From: Gammaproteobacteria bacterium
GTDB lineage: Bacteria > Pseudomonadota > Gammaproteobacteria > Pseudomonadales > Azotimanducaceae
DNA: 64,000 nucleotides
Assembly (NCBI GenBank): GCA_012269545.1
Contig: JAAXKB010000002.1
Location: 1-64,000 of the forward strand
Direction of reading: 5' to 3'
Shown here in pieces: positions 27,028-39,698 of the stretch (the stretch's first letter is position 1; every line of letters starts with the position of its first letter). The notes under the pieces were generated by a model, which worked only from the letters and a program-made list of their open reading frames with translations, searched no databases and was not told the origin of the DNA. The position numbers and the translations under genes are program-made.

Positions 27028-27771
27028 ATGGCAGATCTCCACATTTTGGTTGCGAACAGCAAGGGCGGATGCGGCAAAACAACAGTCGCCACCAACCTTG
27101 CGACAGCCTACGCAAATGCCGGCTTACGGGTTGGCTTGTACGATTGCGACCCGCAGGCCAGCGCCCGACACTGGGCGGAAACGCGCAGCGAAGATCTCTG
27201 CCCTGTCGATCTATACTTTTGCCCAGCCCCCCAAAAAATCGAGCCCGCAAAAACGCAGGACTATGACGTTTGCGTCTACGACTCCGCGCCGGGCCTAGCC
27301 ACCAAACCGACGTCGCAGTCAGACTTCGAAGCCCTGCTTAAGCTAAGCGGCGTGATCGTCGTGCCCATGTTGTCTTCCGCCTGGGATATTCAAGCCGGTG
27401 AGCACTTCATCGCGCAGCTGATGACCCAGCGTGTCTGGCGGGCGCGGCCTCGACCGATAGCTGTCGTCAGCAATCGGGTGAATGGCAACGTGACCAGCCA
27501 ACAACTGCAACATTTTTTAAGCTGTTCCAATGTGCCCGCCGTGGCCGAGTTTCGCGAATCACCCATCTATGCGGACGCCGGTGACAGCGGCCAAGGCGTG
27601 ATGGAGATGAAACAGAATCGTGCAGCTCGCAAGGAGTTCAAGGCTTGGCGTTTGTTGATGAGCTGGATCACGGAAAATGCCAACAGCCACATCAGAACCC
27701 GGCTTCCTGCAGCGCCGTTGGCCGCCCCCCGAGTCACTGGTATCGTGCGAAACAGCGAAAAGCAGGGATAG
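27028..27771 (+). CDS. Orphan ParA/MinD-family ATPase
   Basis: 247 residues. The deviant Walker A motif ANSKGGCGKTTVATNLA starts near residue 8, with the signature Lys; DCDPQASARHW follows, and DYDVCVYDSAPG is the Walker B region. The ATG at 27028 begins MADLHILVANSKGG; the tracked start 18 codons earlier lacks support. No ParB-like gene or parS site is adjacent, so this is not a plain partition locus. Its position between dsbB and an ABC-F gene gives no clear role; relatives position chemotaxis arrays, carboxysomes or flagella. Confidence 0.87.
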   Translation: MADLHILVANSKGGCGKTTVATNLATAYANAGLRVGLYDCDPQASARHWAETRSEDLCPVDLYFCPAPQKIEPAKTQDYDVCVYDSAPGLATKPTSQSDFEALLKLSGVIVVPMLSSAWDIQAGEHFIAQLMTQRVWRARPRPIAVVSNRVNGNVTSQQLQHFLSCSNVPAVAEFRESPIYADAGDSGQGVMEMKQNRAARKEFKAWRLLMSWITENANSHIRTRLPAAPLAAPRVTGIVRNSEKQG

Positions 27772-27829
27772 GCCCAGCGATACTTGCTTTTGAATCGGCT
27801 CTTTGCCCTAACCGCTGACCCAACTACTC

Positions 27830-30753
<2,924 letters not shown>

Positions 30754-30866
30754 GCAAGCAGCATCCGACCAGCAGGATTTCGGCCCGGCCAATCACAAGA
30801 ACAGGACAGCCGGTAAAAATCGGTGCTACAATTTTTGGCTTAGATTTTACATTCTGGAGAAGGTTC

Positions 30867-31193
30867 ATGAGCGACAACATCGTGCATACAAGCGATGACG
30901 GTTTCGAAGCAGACGTACTCGGCGCGGATAAGCCGGTGCTCGTCGATTATTGGGCCGAGTGGTGCGGTCCCTGCAAAATGATTGCGCCGATTCTTGATGA
31001 AATTGCAGGCGAGTATGCTGACCGGCTGAAAATCTGCAAACTCGACATTGATGCCAATCAGGGGACGCCCCCTAAATACGGCATTCGAGGTATTCCCACG
31101 CTGATGCTGTTTAAGAACGGTGAAGTCGAAGCAACCAAGGTTGGCGCCCTGAGCAAATCCCAGCTGCAGGCGTTTCTCGACAGCAACATCTGA
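30867..31193 (+). CDS. trxA: Thioredoxin 1
   Basis: 108 residues with the redox motif [13 protein letters not shown] (Cys at about residues 33 and 36) and cis-Pro block [13 protein letters not shown]. It reduces cytoplasmic disulfides and serves as electron donor to reductases. GGAGAAGG precedes the ATG. It is followed by a strong intrinsic terminator and then rho, the usual trxA-rho order of gammaproteobacteria. Confidence 0.96.
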   Translation: MSDNIVHTSDDGFEADVLGADKPVLVDYWAEWCGPCKMIAPILDEIAGEYADRLKICKLDIDANQGTPPKYGIRGIPTLMLFKNGEVEATKVGALSKSQLQAFLDSNI

Positions 31194-31203
31194 CACATTC
31201 GAG

Positions 31204-31235
31204 CGGCACAAGACTGGGGTTTTGTGCCGGCTTTT
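31204..31235 (+). terminator. Intrinsic terminator of trxA
   Basis: CGGCACAA and TTGTGCCG make a perfect 8-bp stem with a 10-nt loop, followed by GCTTTT. It starts 11 nt after the trxA stop. Confidence 0.75.
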
Positions 31236-31296
31236 CAGCGCCGCTAATGGCCGGAATATTCGCCTTGACCCGGGGCATGAAACCTCTACACTCAAT

Positions 31297-31397
31297 GTTT
31301 CTGACCTTTGAGAGATTCGAGATCCACACTCGATTTAAGTCAGAAACGCTTTCTCACTTCAAATCCCATCGCGCTACATTGTTAGGCGATTACTAAC
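31297..31397 (+). promoter_or_regulatory. Structured leader upstream of rho
   Basis: The 190 nt between the trxA terminator and rho contain GTTTCTGAC (31297) paired with GTCAGAAAC (31339), a 9-bp outer stem, an inner TCGAG/CTCGA hairpin with a 7-nt loop, and a separate GTTAG/CTAAC hairpin (31381-31397) about 30 nt before the start codon. In E. coli, rho is autoregulated by Rho-dependent attenuation in its leader; a role for these hairpins is inferred. Confidence 0.45.
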
Positions 31398-31426
31398 CTA
31401 ATCAAATGGTTCTCATCCCTATGGCT

Positions 31427-32683
31427 ATGCACCTATCAGACCTAAAACGTAAACCCGTCGCTGAGCTCCTCGATACCGCCAGGGAAATGGGGCTTGAAAA
31501 CGTCGGTCGATCCCGCAAGCAAGAGGTTATCGCCGCTATTGTTCGCAAACTGTCCAAGAATGGTGAGGACATCTACGGAGAGGGCACGCTTGAGATTTTG
31601 CAGGATGGCTTTGGCTTCTTGCGTTCGGCAGACAGCTCTTATCTGGCAGGGCCCGATGATATCTATGTGTCTCCCAGCCAAGTACGACGTTTTAACTTGC
31701 GTACAGGCGACAGCATTGCTGGCAAGATCCGGCCTCCCAAGGACGGTGAACGCTATTTCGCGCTGCTCAAGGTTGACGAGATTAACTTCAGCGAAGTCAA
31801 CAGCAAAACTCACAAAGTTCTCTTTGAAAACCTCACGCCTCTGTTCCCGGATGAACGCCTGCAACTGGAGCGCGGCAACGGCAGTACAGAAGACCTGACG
31901 GCGCGTATCGTTGATCTCGTTGCGCCGATCGGCAAAGGCCAACGTGCTCTTGTCGTTTCACCACCCAAGGCCGGTAAGACGCTGGTTCTGCAAAACATCG
32001 CTCAGTCCATTGTTGCGAACAACCCTGAGGTGGTCCTCATCGTTCTGTTGATTGATGAACGCCCGGAAGAAGTCACCGAAATGCAACGATCGGTGCGTGG
32101 TGAAGTTGTCGCCTCTACGTTTGACGAACCCCCTTCACGCCACGTTCAAGTTGCCGAGATGGTGATAGAAAAAGCCAAGCGTTTGGTTGAACACAAAAAA
32201 GACGTCGTCATTCTGCTGGATTCGATCACTCGACTAGCCCGTGCCTACAACACTATCGTGCCCTCATCGGGCAAAGTACTGACCGGTGGCGTCGACGCGC
32301 ACGCGTTAGAACGACCCAAGCGTTTCTTTGGTGCAGCCCGCAACGTCGAGGAAGGTGGCAGCCTGACCATCGTCGCGACGGCACTGATCGATACCGGTTC
32401 AAAAATGGATGAGGTGATCTACGAGGAGTTTAAGGGCACAGGCAATCAGGAGCTCCACTTGGAGCGCAAAATTGCTGAAAAACGCGTCTACCCTGCAATC
32501 AATATTCGGCGATCAGCCACCCGCCGCGAAGAATTGTTGATGTCCGAAGAAGAAATTCAGCGCGTCTGGATATTGCGCAAATTGCTGCACGATATGGATG
32601 ACATCGCAGCCATCGAATTCATCTTGGATAAGCTCAAGGAAACCAAAACCAACGATGAATTTTTCAACTCAATGCGGCGATAG
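31427..32683 (+). CDS. rho: Transcription termination factor Rho
   Basis: 418 residues, against 419 in E. coli. N-terminal domain [15 protein letters not shown], cold-shock-like primary RNA site ([23 protein letters not shown]), P-loop [12 protein letters not shown], Walker [17 protein letters not shown] with the Q-loop region and C-terminal [16 protein letters not shown]. It is a hexameric ATP-driven RNA translocase. The ATG at 31427 matches the family start; the tracked start adds 7 residues. The 3' end overlaps the convergent hemY gene by 15 nt. Confidence 0.96.
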   Translation: MHLSDLKRKPVAELLDTAREMGLENVGRSRKQEVIAAIVRKLSKNGEDIYGEGTLEILQDGFGFLRSADSSYLAGPDDIYVSPSQVRRFNLRTGDSIAGKIRPPKDGERYFALLKVDEINFSEVNSKTHKVLFENLTPLFPDERLQLERGNGSTEDLTARIVDLVAPIGKGQRALVVSPPKAGKTLVLQNIAQSIVANNPEVVLIVLLIDERPEEVTEMQRSVRGEVVASTFDEPPSRHVQVAEMVIEKAKRLVEHKKDVVILLDSITRLARAYNTIVPSSGKVLTGGVDAHALERPKRFFGAARNVEEGGSLTIVATALIDTGSKMDEVIYEEFKGTGNQELHLERKIAEKRVYPAINIRRSATRREELLMSEEEIQRVWILRKLLHDMDDIAAIEFILDKLKETKTNDEFFNSMRR

Positions 32684-33856
32684 TCTCGTCTCTGCATTGG
32701 CGCCCTGCAAAACCAACTGACCCAACTCGCCAGCAATCAGTTGGTGCAGTTCATCAGCCCCGTCGTTCAGGCTAGCATCGGCTTGCAAACTTTCTTGTGC
32801 AGACATCAGATAGCGTCTGGCCTGACTCAGTTGATTATCAGCACGCAGCAGCCGCGCCAACGCTAACAGTAGTTCAGGATCCTCGGGATGCGCCTTTAGC
32901 AGCTTCATGCTGTCTTCAACCGTACTTTTTAGTGGTCTTGCGGTGCCCAGCAAACCAAGGCGCCTTACCAATGCCGGCCGCCATACTTTAGCCAAGACGT
33001 GCAGCAGCAGCTCCCGGGCTTGCACCTCACCGCCAGCCTGAACAAGAGAAGCGACCCAAAGATCCAATGTTTTGGGGTCATCGCGCCAGAGTTTGGGCAG
33101 ACCCTTGAGCCCCGCTTGCCAGTCTGCCGTTTCACCGTCGTTACCGGCAACACTGTCTGCCATCGCCTTGCCTGCCCGGAGCAGTGCCATTTGCGGACGG
33201 AAAACTTCGGATTTAAGCACGCCGTATTTTTCAACTTGTGGCCAATGGGCAGCAAGCGCACTCCAACGATGAAGACTTGCTAAGCTCCAAGCATAGAGGC
33301 CTGCCCATTGCGTGGAGGGGGGCTGGCCGCTCAAGCGATCAATGGCCTCGGCGAACGCACCCGCTTCTATTTGCCATCGCGCAACGCTGACCTGGAGTTC
33401 TGGGAGCAGATCGGGGTGTTCTGCGCCTATCTGATCAACCAAGGCCGTCAACGCTTTACCATCTCCACTTTGCACTAGGTAACGAGCGGTAATCAGTGCA
33501 TGGTCAAGCTGACGATGAGGTTCAATCGATATGCCATCCAAGGCTTGCACAGCATTGCGCCAATCACCGGCAAAGGCGGCCAGAACTGCTCGACGCCAGC
33601 CCCCACTCGCTTTGCTTTGTTGCCTTGAGACGCGCCATTTGCCGAGCAAACCAAGGCTTTGCAGTAGGCGCCGAGCAGTATAGTTGGCAGCGTAGACCAC
33701 CGTCAGGACGGCCAGAAGCGTGAGGAATGTGGCCGCAATGCTGCTTTCAAAAACCAGATCGCCGGCACGGACCATCACGTAGCCGGGATCTTGCAGCAAG
33801 GTCGCGCCTGCTAACGCCCCAGCAATCGCTGCCAGAAATACCCACAGCCACTTCAT
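32669..33856 (-). CDS. hemY: HemY-like membrane protein of haem locus
   Basis: 395 residues. Two N-terminal transmembrane helices (residues 2-22 and about 38-60) are followed by a TPR-rich cytoplasmic or periplasmic region with [20 protein letters not shown]. This is the gammaproteobacterial HemY, not the Bacillus protoporphyrinogen oxidase of the same name; its exact role in haem synthesis is not established. Its ATG is shared with the hemX stop (TGATG). The stop lies inside the end of rho. Confidence 0.9.
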   Translation of the reverse strand: MKWLWVFLAAIAGALAGATLLQDPGYVMVRAGDLVFESSIAATFLTLLAVLTVVYAANYTARRLLQSLGLLGKWRVSRQQSKASGGWRRAVLAAFAGDWRNAVQALDGISIEPHRQLDHALITARYLVQSGDGKALTALVDQIGAEHPDLLPELQVSVARWQIEAGAFAEAIDRLSGQPPSTQWAGLYAWSLASLHRWSALAAHWPQVEKYGVLKSEVFRPQMALLRAGKAMADSVAGNDGETADWQAGLKGLPKLWRDDPKTLDLWVASLVQAGGEVQARELLLHVLAKVWRPALVRRLGLLGTARPLKSTVEDSMKLLKAHPEDPELLLALARLLRADNQLSQARRYLMSAQESLQADASLNDGADELHQLIAGELGQLVLQGANAETRLSPH

Positions 33857-34926
33857 CAGAGCGATCCCATTAGCTGGCTTAACGCGTCCAATGAACCGGT
33901 TATTTTAGGTAGCGGCGTTGACAGCGGCTCCTCTGCCAAAAGCGAAATTTGGTCTAAAAACGACTGAAGCTGAGGATCAGATGCCGGTGCCAATCGTAAG
34001 GCCGCAAGCCGCGCTTGTTCCAAACTTAACTGATATGCATCATCCTGCCGGCGTAGCACCGCGAGTTGCGCGCGCTCTAGAGCTGCGATAACGGTGCGTC
34101 GCGCAGCCAAAATCTCCGCCGGGCCAAAACCACGATCTGATGCTTGTGTAGCTTCATCCTGTGCGAATGATGAGAGGTCTGTTATGCGCACGAATTTTTC
34201 CAGCTCAGCGGCTATGGCCGTTAGGGTTGAGGCCGCTTGGGCTTCATCTTTTGCTTCTTTAGGGATTTCAAAGCTCAAACCGCTGCGTAAGCTGGGAACA
34301 TTCTGCGCGAGAGCGCCCAGCCGCAAGTAGATCCCTTGGACATCGATACGTTGCACACGCTGTAGTGCCAACACTTCTTGAGCTAATGCAGATCGTACGG
34401 GCAGCAGATCGTATTCGTCTTTTTCGGCGCCTTTCTGGATCGCTACCAACACACCGTCGGCGCGCTGCAACGTTTTCAGCGAGGCATTGATATCGCCCTC
34501 AAACTGCAGCCAATGGTTTGCCATGCGCAACAAAAACGCGGCTTCCGCCATTCGCCACTGACGAGGTGTCGTTGGTTTTGCCGCTCTGACTTCTGCTAGG
34601 CTATCGGCCACAGCGTTTTCCAACGTACCCTGAACTTCCTGAGCCTCTTGCCGCAAGTCTGCGGCCAAATCCGTGAAGGCGCGCCGATTTTCCGCCAACG
34701 ATGTATCCATCTCAGCGAGCACGCGCTGCTCCAACGCGTCAATGGCTTGCTGAGTCTTGTACGCCTGAGTGGCGAATGGCTGCAAATAGATCAGCGTGTA
34801 GCCAAGATAGCCTGCCAGCAGCATCGCGAGCAAACTCATCACCGAGGCGGCGAGTACAGCACCGCGGCTTTGGGCCCGGTTGGGTGTGGCGCCGCCGCTT
34901 TCAGAGCCCGTTGGGTTATCCGCCAT
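33856..34926 (-). CDS. hemX: HemX-like membrane protein
   Basis: 356 residues with one transmembrane helix near the N-terminus (about residues 28-50), then a long helical, coiled-coil-prone region. The family is often labelled uroporphyrinogen-III C-methyltransferase, but this protein has no SAM methyltransferase motif; a scaffold role is more likely. AAGGA lies 6 nt before the ATG, and the gene overlaps hemD by 11 nt. The low-complexity N-terminus (SESGGATPNRAQ) is hydrophilic. Confidence 0.9.
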   Translation of the reverse strand: MADNPTGSESGGATPNRAQSRGAVLAASVMSLLAMLLAGYLGYTLIYLQPFATQAYKTQQAIDALEQRVLAEMDTSLAENRRAFTDLAADLRQEAQEVQGTLENAVADSLAEVRAAKPTTPRQWRMAEAAFLLRMANHWLQFEGDINASLKTLQRADGVLVAIQKGAEKDEYDLLPVRSALAQEVLALQRVQRIDVQGIYLRLGALAQNVPSLRSGLSFEIPKEAKDEAQAASTLTAIAAELEKFVRITDLSSFAQDEATQASDRGFGPAEILAARRTVIAALERAQLAVLRRQDDAYQLSLEQARLAALRLAPASDPQLQSFLDQISLLAEEPLSTPLPKITGSLDALSQLMGSL

Positions 34927-35623
34927 GATCTATCCTTGCGCAAATTTCCTGAGTCGTCTGAAGGTCAAAAGCCTCGCATACCAACGGGTCCGTCCACCCT
35001 AGGCCACGCGCATAGATTGCTATCCTCTCCGAAGAAGCAACGAGCGTTGTTTTTTTCCGATCTATTTTCAACGCTTCAACACCGGCGTCTACCTGCTGCA
35101 GCCCATGAATGGAGCCGACCCATATCGCTTCAAAAGAAACCTGCGGCGCTAGGGCGGGTAATCGGCCCTCTCGGCGGTACAGATTATAGCGAATCAGATT
35201 GCATCGACCCGACAAGGATTGCTCTACCAACTCACGGCCTCCCTCACCGGTCAGCAACCAAACAGTCTGCTCTGGCCGCAACGCCCTGATTTCCGGCATG
35301 GCCAAAAGACCTTCCGAATTGGCTGGGTCAGCAACACGAACGGTCAGGGAACCATGTTGGATTAATCCTGCGGCCGTAGCTGGACCTATGGCAAGCGCCA
35401 CAGCACCACCATGCGCAGGTTTAAAGTAGTTCGCTAGGTAGGCAGAGACCGCATGCTGGGACAGCGCGATGATCAGATCCGGTCGCTCACTTGGCATGGC
35501 GTGGGGCAGCAAGAGGTTGTCAATCCGAGTGACTGGCTCGCAGACCGCCTTGTGACCCATTGTCGCCAGCAATGCAGATAGGCGAGCGGCGCTCGGTTCG
35601 GAATAGGTAATCCAGTGTGTCAT
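34916..35623 (-). CDS. hemD: Uroporphyrinogen-III synthase
   Basis: About 235 residues of the sequence-variable HemD family, which closes hydroxymethylbilane into uroporphyrinogen III. Visible blocks are the N-terminal ITYSEPSAARLSALL, LAIGPATAAGL and VWLLTGEGGRELVEQSL, the last two matching the family's conserved turn regions. Identity rests mainly on position between hemC and hemX. The ATG at 35623 is preferred to the tracked TTG nine bases upstream. Confidence 0.88.
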   Translation of the reverse strand: MTHWITYSEPSAARLSALLATMGHKAVCEPVTRIDNLLLPHAMPSERPDLIIALSQHAVSAYLANYFKPAHGGAVALAIGPATAAGLIQHGSLTVRVADPANSEGLLAMPEIRALRPEQTVWLLTGEGGRELVEQSLSGRCNLIRYNLYRREGRLPALAPQVSFEAIWVGSIHGLQQVDAGVEALKIDRKKTTLVASSERIAIYARGLGWTDPLVCEAFDLQTTQEICARIDHGG

Positions 35624-35686
35624 GTCATGCAACGTTTAAGCGTGTCGCAATCAAGCAACAAGGCGCACGCCGACGTCAAGAGATGT

Positions 35687-36601
35687 TCAGCCGCGGCGGG
35701 CGCTATCGAGAATAGATTGAGCGCCATGATCCAGCAGTTCGGCCACCAAGCGATGCGCTAAAGCGCTAGGGTCGGAACCGTGACCCTCCGCACGCAAGAT
35801 CGCGCGCCCATCCGGTTGAGCAACCAAAGCCCGCATATGAATCACGCCTTTAACATCCGCAGTCGCATAGGCCGCGACAGGCAGCGCGCAATCCGCACCG
35901 AGGCCCGCACTAATGCCCCGTTCCGCTTCCACGCAGCGTGCGACATCTTTGTTGCGAAGCTTTTCGAGAAACGCCTCCACCGGACTATTACTCAAGATCT
36001 CTATCCCCAGCGCACCTTGTCCTGGAGCCGGCAAACAGTCCTCTACGGCCAATGGGTGGGCATCGCCTCGCTCTATGCCGAGCCTCGACAGACCAGCTTG
36101 AGCTAGTACGATGGCATCGAACTCTCCGCTGTCCAGTTTGCTCAGCCGGGTTTGAACATTGCCGCGGATACTTTCTACCCGCAGATCAGGCCGGTGCGCC
36201 AGCAACTGCGCCCGGCGGCGAGGGCTTGAGGAGCCGACCTTGGCGTTTTTAGGCAGTTGATCAATACCACCCGGAGAACCCAAAAGGACATCACGGACAT
36301 CTTCACGAAATCCAATGAGAGGCAGACTGAAGCCCTCTGGCAAGAAAGCTGGCAAATCTTTAACCGAGTGCACGGCTAGATCCGCACGGCCTTCTAACAT
36401 GGCCACTTCCAGCTCCTTAATAAACAGACCCTTGCCGCCAATTTCTTTTAAGGGGGCGTTGAGCCATTGGTCACCCTTGGTCGTCATGCCGAGCAGTTTA
36501 ACGTCCAATCCCGGATGGGCTTCCATCAGACGGTCTCGAACGAAATTCGCCTGCCAGAGCGCCAAAGCACTCTCGCGCGTTGCTATGGTGATTTGGTTCA
36601 T
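35687..36601 (-). CDS. hemC: Porphobilinogen deaminase (hydroxymethylbilane synthase)
   Basis: 304 residues. HemC polymerises four porphobilinogens on a dipyrromethane cofactor held by the Cys in ISAGLGADCALPVAA (about residue 240). Other blocks are IATRESALALWQA at the start, SVKDLPAFLPEG, and GSSSPRRRAQLL. It is divergent from argH. The ATG begins in the stop codon of a small upstream ORF (TAATG), so translation of the two is probably coupled. Confidence 0.95.
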   Translation of the reverse strand: MNQITIATRESALALWQANFVRDRLMEAHPGLDVKLLGMTTKGDQWLNAPLKEIGGKGLFIKELEVAMLEGRADLAVHSVKDLPAFLPEGFSLPLIGFREDVRDVLLGSPGGIDQLPKNAKVGSSSPRRRAQLLAHRPDLRVESIRGNVQTRLSKLDSGEFDAIVLAQAGLSRLGIERGDAHPLAVEDCLPAPGQGALGIEILSNSPVEAFLEKLRNKDVARCVEAERGISAGLGADCALPVAAYATADVKGVIHMRALVAQPDGRAILRAEGHGSDPSALAHRLVAELLDHGAQSILDSARRG

Positions 36602-36810
36602 TACATTAACCCTGGAATTGCCAATAGCGCAAAGCCTGCTGCATCAAAAAAGCTGAGACCCGATGCCGGTCGCACGACCAGCATATTCGCAACCGTTATT
36701 GCCAGCCCGGCCAAGATCAATCCAAGCTGGCCGCCCGAGATGAAGTCTGGGGCAACTATGGGTGTTTTTCGCTCGCGTTTGTCGTGAAGATCACTGCTTT
36801 TTTCGATCAA
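36601..36810 (-). CDS. Small two-helix membrane ORF at head of the hem operon
   Basis: 69 residues I cannot assign. A basic, polar N-terminus (EKSSDLHDKRERKT) is followed by two hydrophobic stretches (LGLILAGLAITVANMLVV and FFDAAGFALLAIPGL) joined by a short RPASG turn, giving a possible hairpin membrane protein. Its TAA overlaps the hemC ATG (TAATG). The proposed start is TTG at 36810 with AAAGG one nucleotide before it, which is too close, so the start is uncertain. The overlap and hydrophobic pattern are the evidence that it is real. Confidence 0.5.
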   Translation of the reverse strand: MIEKSSDLHDKRERKTPIVAPDFISGGQLGLILAGLAITVANMLVVRPASGLSFFDAAGFALLAIPGLM

Positions 36811-36855
36811 ACCTTTAGAGCTCCCAAAATAGAACCACCAGTCAATAACTTAGAT

Positions 36856-36864
36856 TGCTATACT
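36856..36864 (+). promoter_or_regulatory. Extended -10 element before argH
   Basis: TGCTATACT matches TGnTATAAT in eight of nine positions, 60 nt before the argH ATG. A -35 box is weak, as in extended -10 promoters. Confidence 0.45.
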
Positions 36865-36924
36865 GCGCTCTCCGTCAAACCTAACTGCTTGGCAGTGTAT
36901 TACTTCTGAGAAGGTCCAAATACA

Positions 36925-38334
36925 ATGGAAAACTCAACCGGCCAAACACCCTTTGCCGCGGAAGGCAGCTCGCTGAGAGGCCGCTTCAGCGAGGCCACAG
37001 ACGAATTTGTGCAGGTCTTTACAGCGTCAATCGATTTTGACCGTCGACTTTATCGCGAGGATATCGCGGGGTCTATTGCCCACGCGACCATGTTGGAAAC
37101 AATCAATGTTTTGACCCCCGCGGAACTCGATCAAATCGTGATTGGCCTACAGACTATCCAAAAAGAAATTGAAGGTGGGAACCTCCAATGGCGTGTGGAC
37201 CTTGAAGATGTGCACATGAACATAGAGCACCGCTTAATCGAGTTAATTGGCGACACCGGAAAGAAACTGCATACCGGCCGTTCACGCAACGACCAAGTGG
37301 CCACCGACATCCGTTTGCATTTGCGGTCCGCAATAGATGGTTTGGTTGAACAACAAGGGCTGCTGCTGACGGCCTTGGCCAATTTGGCCGAAGCCAATGC
37401 AGATACCATCATGCCCGGCTTCACCCACCTCCAAGCAGCCCAACCCATCACGTTTGGCCACCATCTTATGGCCTGGTTTGAGATGCTGCACCGCGATCGC
37501 GACCGACTACTGGACTGTCGCAAGCGCCTCAATCAACTCCCGCTTGGAGCAGCGGCACTCGCAGGGAGCCCATACACACCCGATCGCGCCTTGGTTGCCG
37601 AACTGCTTGGGTTTGAGGGCGTCTGCGCAAATTCCCTGGACGCCGTCAGCGACCGTGATTTCGCTATTGAATTTTGCGCGGTTGCAGCCTTGTCGGTGAC
37701 GCACATGTCTCGCTGGTGCGAGGAAATGGTCTTGTGGTCATCCCAGCAGTTCAATTTCATTGCCTTGCCAGATCGCTTTTGCACCGGTTCGAGCATCATG
37801 CCCCAGAAGAAGAACCCAGACGTCCCGGAACTCATTCGAGGCAAAACGGGGAGAGTGAACGGTCATTTAATCTCGCTTCTTACCTTGATGAAAAGCCAGC
37901 CGCTGGCTTACAACAAGGACAATCAGGAAGACAAAGAACCTCTGTTCGATGCCATTGATACGCTAGGCCACTGTTTAACAGCACTGATTGGTATGGTCCC
38001 CAATATCAAAGCCAATAAAGAGATCATGTTAGAGGCCACCCTGAAGGGTTTTACGACCGCCACAGACTTGGCAGATTATCTGGTACGCAAGAGTATGCCG
38101 TTTCGTGACGCTCACGAGTTGGTTGGGCGAGCGGTGCAGCTGGCCGTTAGCGAGGGCAAAGGGTTGGAAGAACTGAGCGTAGAAGAGCTGAATGGCCCGG
38201 GCCAAAACGTGATCGAGCCAGATATCTATGACGTGCTGACGCTGAAGGGCTCTATCGCTTCACGTGACCACGCGGGCGGTACGGCGCCAAATCAGGTCCG
38301 ACAGGCCATTGCGCGGGCGCGGGCAACGATCTGA
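36925..38334 (+). CDS. argH: Argininosuccinate lyase
   Basis: 469 residues, fumarase/aspartase superfamily tetramer that makes arginine and fumarate in the last step of arginine synthesis. The signature [12 protein letters not shown] (about residue 290) has the catalytic Ser loop; other blocks are [13 protein letters not shown] and [16 protein letters not shown]. It is divergent from the hem operon, a common gammaproteobacterial arrangement. Confidence 0.96.
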   Translation: MENSTGQTPFAAEGSSLRGRFSEATDEFVQVFTASIDFDRRLYREDIAGSIAHATMLETINVLTPAELDQIVIGLQTIQKEIEGGNLQWRVDLEDVHMNIEHRLIELIGDTGKKLHTGRSRNDQVATDIRLHLRSAIDGLVEQQGLLLTALANLAEANADTIMPGFTHLQAAQPITFGHHLMAWFEMLHRDRDRLLDCRKRLNQLPLGAAALAGSPYTPDRALVAELLGFEGVCANSLDAVSDRDFAIEFCAVAALSVTHMSRWCEEMVLWSSQQFNFIALPDRFCTGSSIMPQKKNPDVPELIRGKTGRVNGHLISLLTLMKSQPLAYNKDNQEDKEPLFDAIDTLGHCLTALIGMVPNIKANKEIMLEATLKGFTTATDLADYLVRKSMPFRDAHELVGRAVQLAVSEGKGLEELSVEELNGPGQNVIEPDIYDVLTLKGSIASRDHAGGTAPNQVRQAIARARATI

Positions 38335-38384
38335 ATCCCAATTGCTTCGAGCACCGGCTGCAGAAATAGAAAAAGGAAAGTTGG

Positions 38385-39689
38385 TTGACCGTTACACCTG
38401 AGCTAATGAACGCTACTGCGGCTACGTACCGAAACGGTACCTTGTATGTTGAAGACACCCCGCTGGCAGAAATCGCTGATGCGGTGGGCACGCCGGTTTA
38501 TGTCTATTCAAGTGACATGCTAAAAAGCCAGTATGCAAAGCTGGACAGCGCCTTGGGCTCGCTCCCCCATCAACTGCACTACGCCGTCAAAGCCAATTCG
38601 ACGCTGGCTATTTTGAAGACGTTTGCTGAGCTTGGCGCAGGCTTTGATATTGTGTCCGGTGGTGAGCTCAGCCGCGTATTAGCCGCCGGCGGCAACCCAG
38701 AGAGCGTCGTATTTTCTGGCGTCGGTAAGTCTGTGGAAGAAATTGATTTCGCGTTAAAGACTGGCATCGAATGTTTTAATGTTGAAAGCAACAGCGAACT
38801 CATACGCATCAGTGAACGAGCTGAAATACTCGGGAAAGTAGCCCCGGTCGCCTTGCGAATTAACCCTAACGTTGATCCTAAGACCCACCCCTACATCTCA
38901 ACGGGGTTAAAAGAGAACAAGTTTGGTATTTCTCAGGAAACCGCCTTAGCCCTTTACCAGAGAGCCGATGCTGACCAAAACTTGCGTGTGCGAGGGGTTG
39001 CCTGCCACATTGGCTCCCAGATCAGCGATTCCGCGCCTCTATTCGATGCGCTGGATCAGTTACTGGCATTGGTCGACCAAGTCGCTATGCATGGCATCCA
39101 GTTAACGGATATCGATTTGGGGGGCGGCTTTGGCGTGACCTACGAGAACGAAGCACCGTTTGATGTGGATGCTTGGGGGGCAACAGTGACCGAGCGTTTA
39201 GCCCATCGCGGGCTGACCGTATCTGTTGAACCCGGCCGCTTCCTCACCGCTAATGCTGGAGTCCTTTTGAGCCGAGTCGAGTATTTGAAGCCCGCAAACG
39301 GGACGACTACTGATGGCGTCGATGCCGATGAAGCGGGTAAAAATTTCGCCATTATGGACGCGGCGATGAACGATTTATTGCGTCCTTCGCTATATCAGGC
39401 TTGGCACGGGGTACTGAACGTGCGGGAGCAATCATCCAGCCAAGCCAGAACTTGGGACTTGGTTGGGCCAATCTGTGAATCCGGCGATTGGCTGGCCAAG
39501 AACCGAACGCTAAGCCTGAGTGAGGGTGACTTGCTGGCTATTCTGAGCACCGGTGCCTACGGTTCTTCGTTGTCATCCAACTACAACACCCGCAACCGCG
39601 CAGCGGAGGTGGTGGTAAGCGGCGACCGTTTTCGGGTTGTCAGACGCCGGGAGAGCCTCCAAGATCAACTGTCGACTGAAATTCTTTAA
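38385..39689 (+). CDS. lysA: Diaminopimelate decarboxylase
   Basis: 434 residues. A fold-type III PLP enzyme that makes lysine from meso-diaminopimelate. The PLP Lys is in HYAVKANSTLA, followed by SGGELSRVLAAG, the phosphate loop DLGGGFGV, VEPGRFLTANAG, and the partner-subunit Cys in GPICESGDWLA. The TTG at 38385 is kept because AAGGA lies about 7 nt upstream; the ATG seven codons later has a weaker site. dapF, which makes the substrate, starts 9 nt after the stop. Confidence 0.94.
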   Translation: MTVTPELMNATAATYRNGTLYVEDTPLAEIADAVGTPVYVYSSDMLKSQYAKLDSALGSLPHQLHYAVKANSTLAILKTFAELGAGFDIVSGGELSRVLAAGGNPESVVFSGVGKSVEEIDFALKTGIECFNVESNSELIRISERAEILGKVAPVALRINPNVDPKTHPYISTGLKENKFGISQETALALYQRADADQNLRVRGVACHIGSQISDSAPLFDALDQLLALVDQVAMHGIQLTDIDLGGGFGVTYENEAPFDVDAWGATVTERLAHRGLTVSVEPGRFLTANAGVLLSRVEYLKPANGTTTDGVDADEAGKNFAIMDAAMNDLLRPSLYQAWHGVLNVREQSSSQARTWDLVGPICESGDWLAKNRTLSLSEGDLLAILSTGAYGSSLSSNYNTRNRAAEVVVSGDRFRVVRRRESLQDQLSTEIL

Positions 39690-39698
39690 GCAAAAGCC

